Below the pieces are notes generated by a model. The model did not search any database and was not told where the DNA came from. It saw only the letters and a program-made list of their open reading frames with translations. A DNA stretch of 44,407 bases from Muribaculaceae bacterium (lineage in GTDB: Bacteria; Bacteroidota; Bacteroidia; Bacteroidales; Muribaculaceae): the NCBI GenBank assembly GCA_022510405.1, contig JAFLTP010000021.1, positions 1 through 44,407 on the forward strand, read 5' to 3'. Of this stretch, positions 9,379-17,338 are shown in pieces. The position numbers and the translations under genes are program-made. Every line of letters starts with the position of its first letter. The stretch's first letter is position 1.

Positions 9379-9431
9379 AAAAGCAGAACGGAAAAAATTA
9401 AAACGAACTCAAATTTTTAGAAGGATTCCCT

Positions 9432-10769
9432 TTACAATTCGAGAAAGAAGGTTTCAAGCCAAATAAAAGCCATACCGGCAAGGTAACCGGATAAGGCTAA
9501 AAGAGAAATCCTCTTCATATACCAACCGAATGGGATTTTTTCTATACCCATTGCAACCACACCTGCGGCAGAGCCGATAATGAGCATACTGCCACCTACA
9601 CCCGCACAGAATGTGAGCAGATGCCAGAACAAACCGTCCTGTAGGAAATAGGATGTATAGACTGGATCTAAGGAAGCTTCCACCACAGTGGCGTCAACCA
9701 CAGGATACATGTCCATACAGGCAGCTACCAAGGGCACATTATCCACGATTGATGAAAGAATACCGATTATACCGTTGATCATATATGGATTGTGGAAGGT
9801 CTCATTGAGCCACATGGCAAGGCTGTTGAGTATCCCTGCCTGACTTAAAGCAGCCACGGCCATAAGGATTCCCAGGAAGAAAATAATGGTATCCATATCG
9901 ATGTGATGAATGATACCGGAGATCCTTCCGTCCATCTTTCCGTCCAAATGGTGTTTCTTTACGATAATTTCTGTTATTACCCAAAGTATTCCCAATGACA
10001 GTAGAATACCGATATAAGGTGCCAAATGGGTCAAAGCCTTGAAAACCGGAACGAACAAAAGACCGGCAACGCCACAAATAAGGATTATCAACGAGAGTTT
10101 ACGGTTATTGACATAAAGGTCGTAGCCTGTTCTATATCCGGGATCCACCACTGTTTCCAGAGGTCCAGGTTTTACCATGGTAGACGCAATAATCAATGGC
10201 ACTATTACTGAAATCACCGAAGGAATCAACAGATTGATAATAAGATTCACCGAGGTCACATAGTTTTTCATCCAGAGCATGATAGTGGTGATATCGCCGA
10301 TGGGTGACCAGGCACCACCTGCATTCGCCGACAATACAATTACTGAGGCAAACAGCCAGCGTTCCTTTTGTTCCGAAAGCAACTTCCTCAACATCATCAC
10401 CATGATGATGGTGGTGGTCATATTGTCAAGGATTGCAGAAAGAAAGAACGAAATGAAGGATAACAGCCACATCAAAGTCCTTTTGTTGGGAGCCTTGATA
10501 TTGTCTACAATGAAACGGAATCCTCCGTATCGGTCAATAAGTTCCACTATAGTCATTGCACCGATCAGGAACACCACTATTTCGCAAGTGTCTCCCAATG
10601 CTTCCACCATATCTGTGGAAATCAATGGGTCGTCTGCGCATACTGCATACACGGCCCAAAGCAAACCACACATTATGATGGCTATGCTTGCTTTATTTAC
10701 GGATAATATATGCTCGCCTGCTATGAATAGATATCCTACTACGAATATCGCGATTAGAGCCGCTATCAT
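9432..10769 (-). CDS. nhaD: NhaD-type Na+/H+ antiporter
   Basis: This 445-residue, highly hydrophobic protein has about 12 membrane helices and belongs to the ion transporter (IT) superfamily, NhaD type. It should exchange internal Na+ (or Li+) for external protons. Recognisable parts are the N-terminal SVNKASIAIIMCGLLWAVYA helix, the re-entrant region FLSAILDNMTTTIIMVMML, NAGGAWSPIGDITTIMLW, and the paired SSIVDNVPLVAA and GSAAGVVAMG near the C-terminus. It is separated from priA by about 190 nt and has its own candidate promoter (TAATTTTG, complement of 10823-10830), so it is probably monocistronic. Confidence 0.88.
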   Translation of the reverse strand: MIAALIAIFVVGYLFIAGEHILSVNKASIAIIMCGLLWAVYAVCADDPLISTDMVEALGDTCEIVVFLIGAMTIVELIDRYGGFRFIVDNIKAPNKRTLMWLLSFISFFLSAILDNMTTTIIMVMMLRKLLSEQKERWLFASVIVLSANAGGAWSPIGDITTIMLWMKNYVTSVNLIINLLIPSVISVIVPLIIASTMVKPGPLETVVDPGYRTGYDLYVNNRKLSLIILICGVAGLLFVPVFKALTHLAPYIGILLSLGILWVITEIIVKKHHLDGKMDGRISGIIHHIDMDTIIFFLGILMAVAALSQAGILNSLAMWLNETFHNPYMINGIIGILSSIVDNVPLVAACMDMYPVVDATVVEASLDPVYTSYFLQDGLFWHLLTFCAGVGGSMLIIGSAAGVVAMGIEKIPFGWYMKRISLLALSGYLAGMAFIWLETFFLEL

Positions 10770-10822
10770 GACTACCTTCCCGGATAAATTTTTAGTTGTT
10801 TGGCTTGTGGAAAATTTTAATG

Positions 10823-10830
10823 CAAAATTA
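10823..10830 (-). promoter_or_regulatory. candidate -7 box (TAATTTTG) for the NhaD gene
   Basis: This is an exact TAnnTTTG match on the minus strand, 54 nt before the antiporter ATG. No TTTG is found at the usual -33 spacing. Confidence 0.4.
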
Positions 10831-10958
10831 AAGAATTTGTCTTTATTATTCCCCGTTTCGTTTAAATTTTATTCCTAATTTTTTGTCCCTATTCCTTATC
10901 CCTAACTCACTTCACTTAATACTTATTGTTTACCATTTTATACTTAAGAAAACATACT

Positions 10959-13445
10959 TCACGCGGGGTCTACGTCGTAATGTATGACCGACGATTTCAT
11001 TTCCTGAGTTTGGGAAATTGAAGCATAAATCTGTCTCAATATATCCTTTACTTTTTTCATGGAAACGCCTACTTCCATTTTCAACATGATGCTTTGAATA
11101 TAATAGGAGGCGATACGCGATACATATGGTTTTTCCGGTCCCAATACTCTGTCGCCGAATACTTTTCTCAAAGCTATTGTAAAATCCACGGCAGCCTTGT
11201 CACACATCTCCGGATTCTTGTTTCGGATATAGATATTTATGATCTTAGTGAAAGGGGGATAGGAATATTTTCTTCTTTCTTCTATCTCATTTAGATAATA
11301 TCCCTCATAATCATGGTTCTTAACATGGTGGAGAACCTCATGTTTGGGATTGACGGTCTGGATCAATACTTTTCCTTTGTCTTGTCGTCTGCCGGCTCTT
11401 CCTGCCACCTGCTCAAGCATGTTGAATGCCCTTTCATTACTTCTGAAATCCGGAAAATTCAAAAGTGTGTCGGCATTGATAACTCCCACCGTAGAGACAT
11501 CTCCGAAATCCAGTCCTTTGGAAACCATTTGGGTACCGATAAGGATGTCGGTGTCATGTCTGGCGAAATCCTCGATTATGTTCTGGTAAGCATCCTTATT
11601 TCTTGTCGTGTCAAGATCCATACGAGCTACGTTATAGTCCGGGAATTCTTCCTTGATTTCCTCAGCGATTCTTTCAGTGCCGTAACCAAAAATTTTAAGT
11701 CCGTTTTGGCCGCAGGCAGGACATAAGGGTGGAAGGAGAGTGGCATATCCGCAATAATGACATCTCAACATGGCCATATTTTTGTGATAGACCATGGAGA
11801 CATCGCAATGGGCGCATTTGGGTGTCCATCCACATTGTTCGCAGATCACAACCGGAGCAAATCCTCTCCGATTCTGGAAAAGGATCACCTGGCGGTTATC
11901 TTTCATAGTGGCAAGTATCCGTTCCCGAAGTGGAGAGGAGAGTGTGCCTTTCACCTCTTTCTTTTTTCTCATCTCCTTCATGTCGATTATTTCAACATCG
12001 GGAAGAACGGAGCCTTCATATCGTTCATTCAGTTTCACTAAACCATATTTCCCTTCCAGAGCTTTGAAATAAGTTTCTACTGCAGGTGTGGCTGATCCCA
12101 AGAGAGATTTCGCGCCATGCATTTTGGCAAGCATTAGTGCAGCATCCCTCGCATTGTAGCGAGGATTGGGATCATATTGTTTAAATGAAGACTCATGTTC
12201 TTCGTCCACAACCACCAAACCTAAATGAGAGAACGGAAGGAAAATGGATGAACGCACACCCAGAATCACCATTGGTTCATTGGTGGTGAGAAGACGTCGC
12301 CATATATCCACCCTCTCAGAATCCGAAAATTTCGAATGATATACAAGCAGACGGCTGCCAAATACTTTTCTAAGCCGGTCGGAAAGTTGTGTGGTCAGTG
12401 AAATTTCAGGCACAAGAAAAAGAACCTGGTTGCCGGCTTCCAACGCCCTTGCCATAAGATGCATATAAATCTCTGTCTTGCCGCTGCCTGTCACCCCATG
12501 AAGCAGTTGGATGGATTGGGATTTGAAACCTTCGTCTATTTCTTTAAGAGCCTGGTTTTGTGGTTCAGAAAGGATAGGAAGTTGGATTGTTTGTTCCCTT
12601 TCTTCTTCGGTATCAAACCTATTGATGGTTTTCTTTTCTATCTTGAAGACTCCCTTGTCAGCCAATGCCTTTATTACAGCAGGCGATACCCCGGCTGAGT
12701 CGGTTAACTGTTGACGACAAACCATTCTGAGTTTTGTGGCCGGATTCATCCATCCGGAAAGATCAAGATAGGTTAATAAGGCTTTTTCTTGCATCCTTGA
12801 CCTTTTTACAAGGTCGAAACTTTCATGTAGTTTTTCTTGATCGTGTCTTGGAAAATTTAAGGTGACTACAGTGATTTTCTTTGGCCGGTATCTTTCAGCG
12901 AGTCTCTCGTCGATTTCAAGTATGCCGGCATCCAGCATCGGCATCACTGTCTTCGCTATGTTTTTTATCCCTGATTCTGCTTCGAGTTCATCCATGGTGA
13001 GGCGTTTGTGTTCCTGCATCACCATTAACACCAAGGCATGATGTTCCGTAAGTTTAAAAGGATTGTTTTCATCAGGCTCATAGTCGGGATTCAAGGAAAT
13101 TCTCGTCTCGCTCTCTGGTTTAAGACCTGTGGGGACTGCTGCCTTATAAACCTCTCCGGGTGCACAAAGATAATAATCCGAAAGCCATTTCCAGAAATTT
13201 AATTGCGGATAGCGGAGAATGGGTTCCGGATCTAAAACTGAAACCAACGGTTTTACATCATATCCCGTTGGCGCGTTGGTGTGGATAGCTTCTACTATAC
13301 CCGTATAATATTTCTTTTTCCCGAATTGCACGAGCACCCTTGACCCTACTTGCACTTCATCCTGCAAGTTTTCGGGAATGGAATAAGTGTAAGAGGAATA
13401 GAGGGGAAGTGGAAGTATTACGTCTACAAAACGTTGAATGCTCAA
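10959..13445 (-). CDS. priA: primosomal protein N' (replication restart helicase PriA)
   Basis: This 828-residue 3'-5' helicase restarts stalled replication forks by recognising branched DNA. The N-terminal 3'-DNA-binding domain (VDVILPLPLYSSYTYSIP) comes first. The helicase core has Walker A GVTGSGKT (317-324) and DEEH (414-417). A zinc module of paired cysteines (CEQCGWTPKCAHC, then CHYC and CPAC) interrupts the second helicase lobe. GTERIAEEI, VSKGLDFGDV and QVAGRAGR complete the motifs. Length is full. Its ATG overlaps the stop of the upstream PorT-like gene by 4 nt, an odd partner for a replication protein that suggests read-through from the barrel operon. Confidence 0.95.
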   Translation of the reverse strand: MSIQRFVDVILPLPLYSSYTYSIPENLQDEVQVGSRVLVQFGKKKYYTGIVEAIHTNAPTGYDVKPLVSVLDPEPILRYPQLNFWKWLSDYYLCAPGEVYKAAVPTGLKPESETRISLNPDYEPDENNPFKLTEHHALVLMVMQEHKRLTMDELEAESGIKNIAKTVMPMLDAGILEIDERLAERYRPKKITVVTLNFPRHDQEKLHESFDLVKRSRMQEKALLTYLDLSGWMNPATKLRMVCRQQLTDSAGVSPAVIKALADKGVFKIEKKTINRFDTEEEREQTIQLPILSEPQNQALKEIDEGFKSQSIQLLHGVTGSGKTEIYMHLMARALEAGNQVLFLVPEISLTTQLSDRLRKVFGSRLLVYHSKFSDSERVDIWRRLLTTNEPMVILGVRSSIFLPFSHLGLVVVDEEHESSFKQYDPNPRYNARDAALMLAKMHGAKSLLGSATPAVETYFKALEGKYGLVKLNERYEGSVLPDVEIIDMKEMRKKKEVKGTLSSPLRERILATMKDNRQVILFQNRRGFAPVVICEQCGWTPKCAHCDVSMVYHKNMAMLRCHYCGYATLLPPLCPACGQNGLKIFGYGTERIAEEIKEEFPDYNVARMDLDTTRNKDAYQNIIEDFARHDTDILIGTQMVSKGLDFGDVSTVGVINADTLLNFPDFRSNERAFNMLEQVAGRAGRRQDKGKVLIQTVNPKHEVLHHVKNHDYEGYYLNEIEERRKYSYPPFTKIINIYIRNKNPEMCDKAAVDFTIALRKVFGDRVLGPEKPYVSRIASYYIQSIMLKMEVGVSMKKVKDILRQIYASISQTQEMKSSVIHYDVDPA

Positions 13446-14050
13446 AAGAAATAGGCTAATTGTATGAAACCGCCTCGCGGTTGGGCGGAATAATTGTCAA
13501 GTTTAACAGTTCTTACCTGATAGCTTACACCCCATGAATAACCACCGGAGATTTGGTAATGTTCAAAAAGTTCCACACCGCCGGCCACTTGTATTGCCAC
13601 GTATCCGGCAGGGTGTTCGATTGCCGGACAATTGTTGGTGCCTAATGTGAAATTGAACACCGGACCCACATACACTAAGGGAGCTAAAATTCTTTCAAAC
13701 CCATTCATACGGGTCCATTTGAATTTAAGGTTGACGGGAATCTCAAGGGTATGGAGCCATACATTTTGATTTTCTATGCCATCGATGCTCCAAATTTTAT
13801 GGTCGCCGAAATTCACTCGTGCCCCATGAAGATTGTAACGTATTCCGAGGTCTACTCCGAAGCCGATGCCCGGTATCATGAGTTCCCCTGCAATACCGGC
13901 ATCGAATCCTGTACGCATAGAAGTGGAAGCGATATCCTGCTTCCAATGGAGTGTGGAGAAGTTGACACCGGCTGTCGGACCCCACCGGAATTCCGCTGAG
14001 GCCCCAATCGCCGTTAGTGTCAATAATATTATTGCTAATAGTTTACGCAT
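13442..14050 (-). CDS. PorT-like outer-membrane beta-barrel protein (second of a tandem pair)
   Basis: This 202-residue protein has a cleavable signal peptide (MRKLLAIILLTLTAIGASA) and alternating amphipathic strands ending in an aromatic residue (GFIQLAYFF), the usual signal for outer-membrane barrel assembly. FRWGPTAGVNFSTL near the start and GFDAGIAGELM fit the PorT/OmpX-like 'outer membrane beta-barrel' families of Bacteroidota. It lies 6 nt after its paralogue and overlaps priA by 4 nt. It is probably a small 8-stranded barrel. A precise function is not apparent. Confidence 0.8.
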   Translation of the reverse strand: MRKLLAIILLTLTAIGASAEFRWGPTAGVNFSTLHWKQDIASTSMRTGFDAGIAGELMIPGIGFGVDLGIRYNLHGARVNFGDHKIWSIDGIENQNVWLHTLEIPVNLKFKWTRMNGFERILAPLVYVGPVFNFTLGTNNCPAIEHPAGYVAIQVAGGVELFEHYQISGGYSWGVSYQVRTVKLDNYSAQPRGGFIQLAYFF

Positions 14051-14056
14051 GTTCGT

Positions 14057-14635
14057 TTAGAACAAATAAGCTGCTGTAATAGTCCAATAGTTATTGTGAT
14101 AGTTCACCGGTTCAACATTCGGGATGGTAATCTCCGCTATCTTGTTCATACCGAAACCATATGAAGCTCCGATTTGAAGATGATGAACGAATTCCAATCC
14201 TAAACCAACGTTCCATACCGTTTGGAAGGTCTTGGTTTTCATAGCGTCGATTGTGTTTTTATCAAGTTTGAAGTCAAATGAAGGACCTGTGAAAAGATAA
14301 GGAGCCAAGAATCTTCCTACCACCGGGAGAGAGAATTTATATTTCAAATTCAAAGGAATCTGGATGAAATTCTTGTTGTCTGATATTTCAGAATTCATAT
14401 AGGCATATTGTACCCCAAGATCGAATCCCAAGCCCAATAGAGGAGTCATATATTCGGCCATTACACCTCCCGTGAAGCCGGCACGGTTGTTCTTGTCAAA
14501 AATTTGTGAAACATTTGAACTCAGATGGTTCACGTTCGTTCCGAGTTTCACTCCGAAACGGAGTCCGGCATTTGCCATTCCTATCCCCATAACTGCTACG
14601 AGGAGCACTACGACTAATTTCTTCATTGATTTCAT
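14057..14635 (-). CDS. PorT-like outer-membrane beta-barrel protein (first of a tandem pair)
   Basis: This 192-residue paralogue of the next gene shares its plan: signal peptide (KLVVVLLVAVMGIGMANA), FGVKLGTNVNHLSSN, GFTGGVMAEYMTPLLGLGFDLGVQYAY, and an aromatic C-terminus (WTITAAYLF). Both are small barrels likely inserted by BAM. A start at the third codon after the first Met (14626) is also possible. A -7 box TATCTTTG (complement of 14659-14666) lies upstream, so this gene probably leads the barrel-barrel-priA operon. The function is unknown. Confidence 0.8.
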   Translation of the reverse strand: MKSMKKLVVVLLVAVMGIGMANAGLRFGVKLGTNVNHLSSNVSQIFDKNNRAGFTGGVMAEYMTPLLGLGFDLGVQYAYMNSEISDNKNFIQIPLNLKYKFSLPVVGRFLAPYLFTGPSFDFKLDKNTIDAMKTKTFQTVWNVGLGLEFVHHLQIGASYGFGMNKIAEITIPNVEPVNYHNNYWTITAAYLF

Positions 14636-14658
14636 AATTATTTAGATATGTTTGAATG

Positions 14659-14666
14659 CAAAGATA
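14659..14666 (-). promoter_or_regulatory. -7 box (TATCTTTG) for the barrel-priA operon
   Basis: This is an exact TAnnTTTG match on the minus strand, 24 nt before the first barrel ATG. It is back to back with a plus-strand box at 14708. Confidence 0.5.
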
Positions 14667-14707
14667 ATAAAAACTTTGAAAAGCAAGGAAAAATACTCAA
14701 ATTCGGT

Positions 14708-14715
14708 TATTTTTG
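14708..14715 (+). promoter_or_regulatory. -7 box (TATTTTTG) for the MIP18-lpxH operon
   Basis: This is an exact TAnnTTTG match 43 nt before the MIP18-family ATG, divergent from the barrel operon promoter. Confidence 0.45.
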
Positions 14716-14757
14716 CATCTGATTTGTTATAATATTAAATTTATTTGAAATCAAGAC

Positions 14758-15102
14758 ATGGAAGAAAACACTCAAAATACTCAAAATGAAGAGACTCTGA
14801 AGGTTACACAGCAGGCTATTGATATGCTCAAAACTGTTTTCGACCCCGAAATCCCGGTGAATGTTTACGACCTGGGTCTTATTTATAAAATCGATTATCA
14901 ACCCGAAGACAAAAGCCTCCATGTGGATATGACTCTCACCGCTCCCCATTGTCCTATGGCTGATTTCATTATGGAGGATGTACGTCAGAAACTTCTTAGT
15001 GTCGACGGCCCGGAAAAACTTGACCTTCGGTTGGTGTTTGAACCCGAATGGAACCAAGATATGATGAGCGAAGAAGCCAAACTTGAATTGGGATACCTTT
15101 AA
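14758..15102 (+). CDS. MIP18/DUF59 family iron-sulfur assembly protein (SufT-like)
   Basis: This 114-residue protein contains the MIP18 domain, which helps mature or deliver iron-sulfur clusters. The motif DPEIPVNVYDLGLIYKI (about residues 34-50) is the family core. MTLTAPHCPMADFI holds the conserved Cys of the TxPxCP loop. The N-terminal ~20 residues are polar and probably disordered. It is followed 36 nt later by lpxH and preceded by an exact -7 box. It could be SufT-like or a Paad-type homologue; the short single-domain form favours SufT-like. Confidence 0.85.
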   Translation: MEENTQNTQNEETLKVTQQAIDMLKTVFDPEIPVNVYDLGLIYKIDYQPEDKSLHVDMTLTAPHCPMADFIMEDVRQKLLSVDGPEKLDLRLVFEPEWNQDMMSEEAKLELGYL

Positions 15103-15137
15103 AAAGTTGAAAGTTTAAAGAAGAATGCACTTGACGC

Positions 15138-15884
15138 ATGTCTGAGAAAGCAACATATTTCTTGAGCGACTTGCATCTCGGGGCCCCTTATATGAGCCAT
15201 ACGAGAGAGAATGAGTTGCGTATCGTTGCTTTCCTGGATTCCATAAAAAAAGATGCAGAAACTATTTATCTTCTTGGGGATATTCTTGATTACTGGTACG
15301 AATATAGATATGTAGTTCCAAGAGGGTATGTGCGATTCTTCGGTAAGCTCGCGGAACTGGCTGATTCAGGTATCCGGATTGTATGGCTTAAGGGCAATCA
15401 CGACATTTGGATTTTTGACTATCTCCCCAATGAACTGGGAATAGAGGTGGTGGATGGAAGTATTGTTGAGGATATTCATGGCAAGAAATTTTTCCTCAGT
15501 CATGGGGATGGAGTTGGAAAATTGGATCCCTCTTTTAAATTTATACGAGGTCTTTTTAGGAGTAAGTTCTGCCAATGGGCATTTTCTGGCATCCATCCTC
15601 GATGGACAGTTCCTTTTGCCTATAATTGGAGTGTCCATAGCCGGAAAGAAGGAGAGGCACGGGGAATTCCTGATGAATCTTTGCTTAAAAACCTAAAGGA
15701 ATTTGTAAAAGACTACCATAAAGAGCATCCGGAAATAGATTATTTTGTTTTCGGTCACATCCATGTTCTTAGCCGTGAAGAAATCTCATCCGGTTGCGAG
15801 ATGGTAGTGCTCGGAGAATGGATCCGTACCTTCAGCTATGCACGCTTCGCTTCCGAAGGCCTGCAACTCCTTAAATGGAAATGA
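15138..15884 (+). CDS. lpxH: UDP-2,3-diacylglucosamine diphosphatase LpxH
   Basis: This 248-residue metallophosphoesterase of lipid A synthesis should cleave UDP-2,3-diacylglucosamine to lipid X and UMP at the inner membrane. Metal-binding motifs run in order: FLSDLHLG (8-15), GDILDYW, KGNHDIW, LSHGDG, and FGHIH near the C-terminus. Its length is near the usual ~240 residues. The relative LpxG/LpxI fold is less likely given the standard motif spacing and the YW after GDILD. It shares a transcript with the MIP18-family gene; the intervening 35 nt carry two heptamer repeat units. Confidence 0.88.
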   Translation: MSEKATYFLSDLHLGAPYMSHTRENELRIVAFLDSIKKDAETIYLLGDILDYWYEYRYVVPRGYVRFFGKLAELADSGIRIVWLKGNHDIWIFDYLPNELGIEVVDGSIVEDIHGKKFFLSHGDGVGKLDPSFKFIRGLFRSKFCQWAFSGIHPRWTVPFAYNWSVHSRKEGEARGIPDESLLKNLKEFVKDYHKEHPEIDYFVFGHIHVLSREEISSGCEMVVLGEWIRTFSYARFASEGLQLLKWK

Positions 15885-15910
15885 AGCGTCGGAATAGGCT
15901 TTTAATTTAA

Positions 15911-15926
15911 TCCTTTTTTTAAAGGA
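15911..15926. terminator. weak bidirectional hairpin between lpxH and the microprotein gene
   Basis: TCCTTTTTTTAAAGGA forms a six-base-pair hairpin with a TTTT loop between two converging genes. It is AU-rich and short, so only a tentative terminator. Confidence 0.3.
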
Positions 15927-15930
15927 ATCC

Positions 15931-16035
15931 TTATCTTAATTCAAAGATAATGGCCAAAGCTATGATGGCAAGTACCGCTATGGATACGATAATCCATGTG
16001 AGGGTTTTCTTCTTTGAATTTTTATTATTATCCAT
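15931..16035 (-). CDS. 34-residue single-pass membrane microprotein
   Basis: The predicted product has a short basic polar N-terminus (MDNNKNSKKKTL) and one long hydrophobic helix (WIIVSIAVLAIIALAIIF) ending ELR. I choose the ATG at 16035 rather than one at 16128 because an exact -7 box (TAACTTTG, complement of 16065-16072) with a CTTG 21 nt upstream puts transcription start near 16058, inside the longer reading. No family is recognised. Its size and composition suit a membrane-tethered regulatory microprotein or a type I toxin-like peptide; neither is shown. Confidence 0.5.
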   Translation of the reverse strand: MDNNKNSKKKTLTWIIVSIAVLAIIALAIIFELR

Positions 16036-16064
16036 ATAAATTACATATTTGGGGAAACCTTCGG

Positions 16065-16097
16065 CAAAGTTAAGGAAATTTAAGGAAGATATACAAG
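16065..16097 (-). promoter_or_regulatory. promoter of the 34-residue microprotein (CTTG-N21-TAACTTTG)
   Basis: The -7 box TAACTTTG (complement of 16065-16072) is exact. The -33 box CTTG (complement of 16094-16097) matches three of four bases at 21-nt spacing. It lies inside the longer open frame and so decides the start. Confidence 0.55.
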
Positions 16098-16154
16098 TTA
16101 ATTTTAATATGCATATGTTATGCAACATGTTTTGGATTTTTATGGGGTGTTTTA

Positions 16155-16186
16155 TTTGGTGAGTGAGAAATTATAATTTACCTTTG
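16155..16186 (+). promoter_or_regulatory. full-consensus promoter TTTG-N20-TACCTTTG for a small RNA
   Basis: TTTG (16155-16158) and TACCTTTG (16179-16186) are both exact and 20 nt apart, the spacing of the Bacteroidota housekeeping promoter. No plus-strand coding gene follows; two terminator hairpins do. Confidence 0.65.
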
Positions 16187-16248
16187 CATCGAACCTAAAG
16201 ACAATCTTTTTTACCTTAAGATTATTTTTACCTGTAGAAACTTATAAA

Positions 16249-16286
16249 GGAGGGTGCGACCGAAGAGGTTATCACCCTTCGTTTTT
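16249..16286 (+). terminator. first hairpin-T5 element of the candidate small RNA
   Basis: A stem GGAGGGTG/CACCCTTC (16249-16256 with 16273-16280) carries an inner four-pair stem with a GAAGA loop and is followed by GTTTTT. It can be an intrinsic terminator or a structural domain. Confidence 0.5.
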
Positions 16287-16299
16287 ATATAAGGGATTA

Positions 16300-16328
16300 T
16301 CATGTGCGGAAAAAGCACATGATTTTTT
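16300..16328 (+). terminator. strong rho-independent terminator
   Basis: TCATGTGC (16300-16307) pairs with GCACATGA (16315-16322) around a 7-nt loop, followed directly by TTTTTT. The T tract fixes the direction as plus strand. Confidence 0.75.
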
Positions 16329-16357
16329 ATTCTATCCTAAAAGTTTCCTGTATTTAT

Positions 16358-17338
16358 TTATCGGTTGTAAATTGTAGGCTTATATTTGCTGAGATGAGTG
16401 GGTTCGCAAATCCACTTGATAGTTCGTTTTAGCCCTTCTTCCAATGAGATTTCAGGTTGCCAGCCGGTGAGTTCCTTGATGAGTGTATTATCACCCAGTA
16501 ATCTGAATACCTCGCTCTTTGATGGACGTAGTCGTTCAGGATCCTTAATCCACTTCACGTCGGCATCCATTATCCTTGCAATAGTTTGGAACACATTCTC
16601 CATTGATACCTCTTTGCCGGTAGCGATATTTATTTCCAAACCTGCGGTGTTTGGAGTTTGAGCAATATCAATGAACCCTCTGCAGGTATCCGTGACATAA
16701 TTGAAATCTCTCGTAGGGGAGAGGTCCCCTACTTTAATTTCCCTTACACCTGATGCAATCTGGGTGATTATGGTGGGTATTATGGCCCTGGCACTTTGGC
16801 GTGGACCATAGGTGTTGAACGGTCTCACCACCGTCACATCCAGGTTGAATGCATTATGAAAACTAAGTGCTATCGCGTCAGCTCCTATTTTGGTGGCTGA
16901 ATAAGGACTTTGTGGTTGACGGGGATGCTTTTCGTCGATCGGAACATATCTGGCTGTGCCATAAACTTCAGAGGTGGAGGTCACCAATAATTTCTGATTC
17001 CCATGATTTTTGGCAGCCTGACACATATTCAATGTCCCCTTTATATTGGTGTCCACATATGAATCAGGCGCTATATAACTGTAAGGTATCGCTATCAGGG
17101 CAGCCAGATGGAACACGGTGTCTGCTCCTTCGGTGAATCGTCGGCAGAATTCCGGATCCCTTACGTCCCCACACCACACGTCAAGTCCTTCACGAGGTGC
17201 CACATCTTCCAGCCATCCCCAATTGTTGAAGGAATTGTATTGTGATAAGGCTCTCACTTTGCATCCACGATCCAACAGAGCCTCTGTCAGATGACTTCCG
17301 ATAAAGCCGTCTGCCCCCGTGACCGCTACATTTTTCAT
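16358..17338 (-). CDS. legB: LegB-like NAD-dependent UDP/GDP-GlcNAc 4,6-dehydratase
   Basis: This 326-residue extended SDR has the cofactor loop VTGADGFIGSHL (about 6-17), catalytic Ser/Tyr/Lys (TSTSEVYG, then YSATK), and RPFNTYGPRQSARAIIP. The segment YNSFNNWGWLED and the run AALIAIPYSYIAPDSYVDTN closely recall LegB (Cj1319-type) from legionaminic acid synthesis, which removes water from a nucleotide-linked GlcNAc to give the 4-keto-6-deoxy sugar. The other legionaminate genes (aminotransferase, acetyltransferase, hydrolysing epimerase, synthase) are not in the window; only a cytidylyltransferase is (7.0 kb). Its ATG overlaps the stop of the N-acyltransferase gene (ATGA). A generic dTDP-glucose dehydratase-like enzyme is the alternative. 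Confidence 0.78.
   Translation of the reverse strand: MKNVAVTGADGFIGSHLTEALLDRGCKVRALSQYNSFNNWGWLEDVAPREGLDVWCGDVRDPEFCRRFTEGADTVFHLAALIAIPYSYIAPDSYVDTNIKGTLNMCQAAKNHGNQKLLVTSTSEVYGTARYVPIDEKHPRQPQSPYSATKIGADAIALSFHNAFNLDVTVVRPFNTYGPRQSARAIIPTIITQIASGVREIKVGDLSPTRDFNYVTDTCRGFIDIAQTPNTAGLEINIATGKEVSMENVFQTIARIMDADVKWIKDPERLRPSKSEVFRLLGDNTLIKELTGWQPEISLEEGLKRTIKWICEPTHLSKYKPTIYNR

Larger units (their letters stand above)
16193..16330 (+). ncRNA. candidate stand-alone small RNA, family not recognised
   Basis: A full-consensus promoter (16155-16186) predicts a start near 16193. Downstream are a small hairpin (AATCTT 16203-16208 with AAGATT 16218-16223), a hairpin-plus-T5 (16249-16286), and a second hairpin-plus-T6 (16300-16328). 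The RNA would be about 94 nt or 135 nt depending on which terminator acts. No plus-strand gene overlaps; the minus-strand LegB-like gene ends at 16358. The upper part of the second hairpin (GACC-GAAGA-GGTT on a GGGTG/CACCC stem) could be a functional motif. I do not match it to 6S, SRP, tmRNA or a known riboswitch. Confidence 0.5.

Noticed and set aside
10279..10878. 199-codon plus-strand open frame
   Set aside because: It lies almost wholly antisense to the NhaD antiporter gene, whose family motifs are clear; its own text has no recognisable domain.
11313..11726. 137-codon plus-strand frame inside priA
   Set aside because: It is an antisense shadow of the PriA helicase core; the real protein has all its motifs.
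14707..15057. 116-codon minus-strand frame over the MIP18 gene
   Set aside because: It is a shadow of the MIP18-family protein, which carries a conserved domain.
16036..16128. Upstream extension of the 34-residue microprotein to 65 residues
   Set aside because: An exact promoter -7 box lies within it and the added residues look random.
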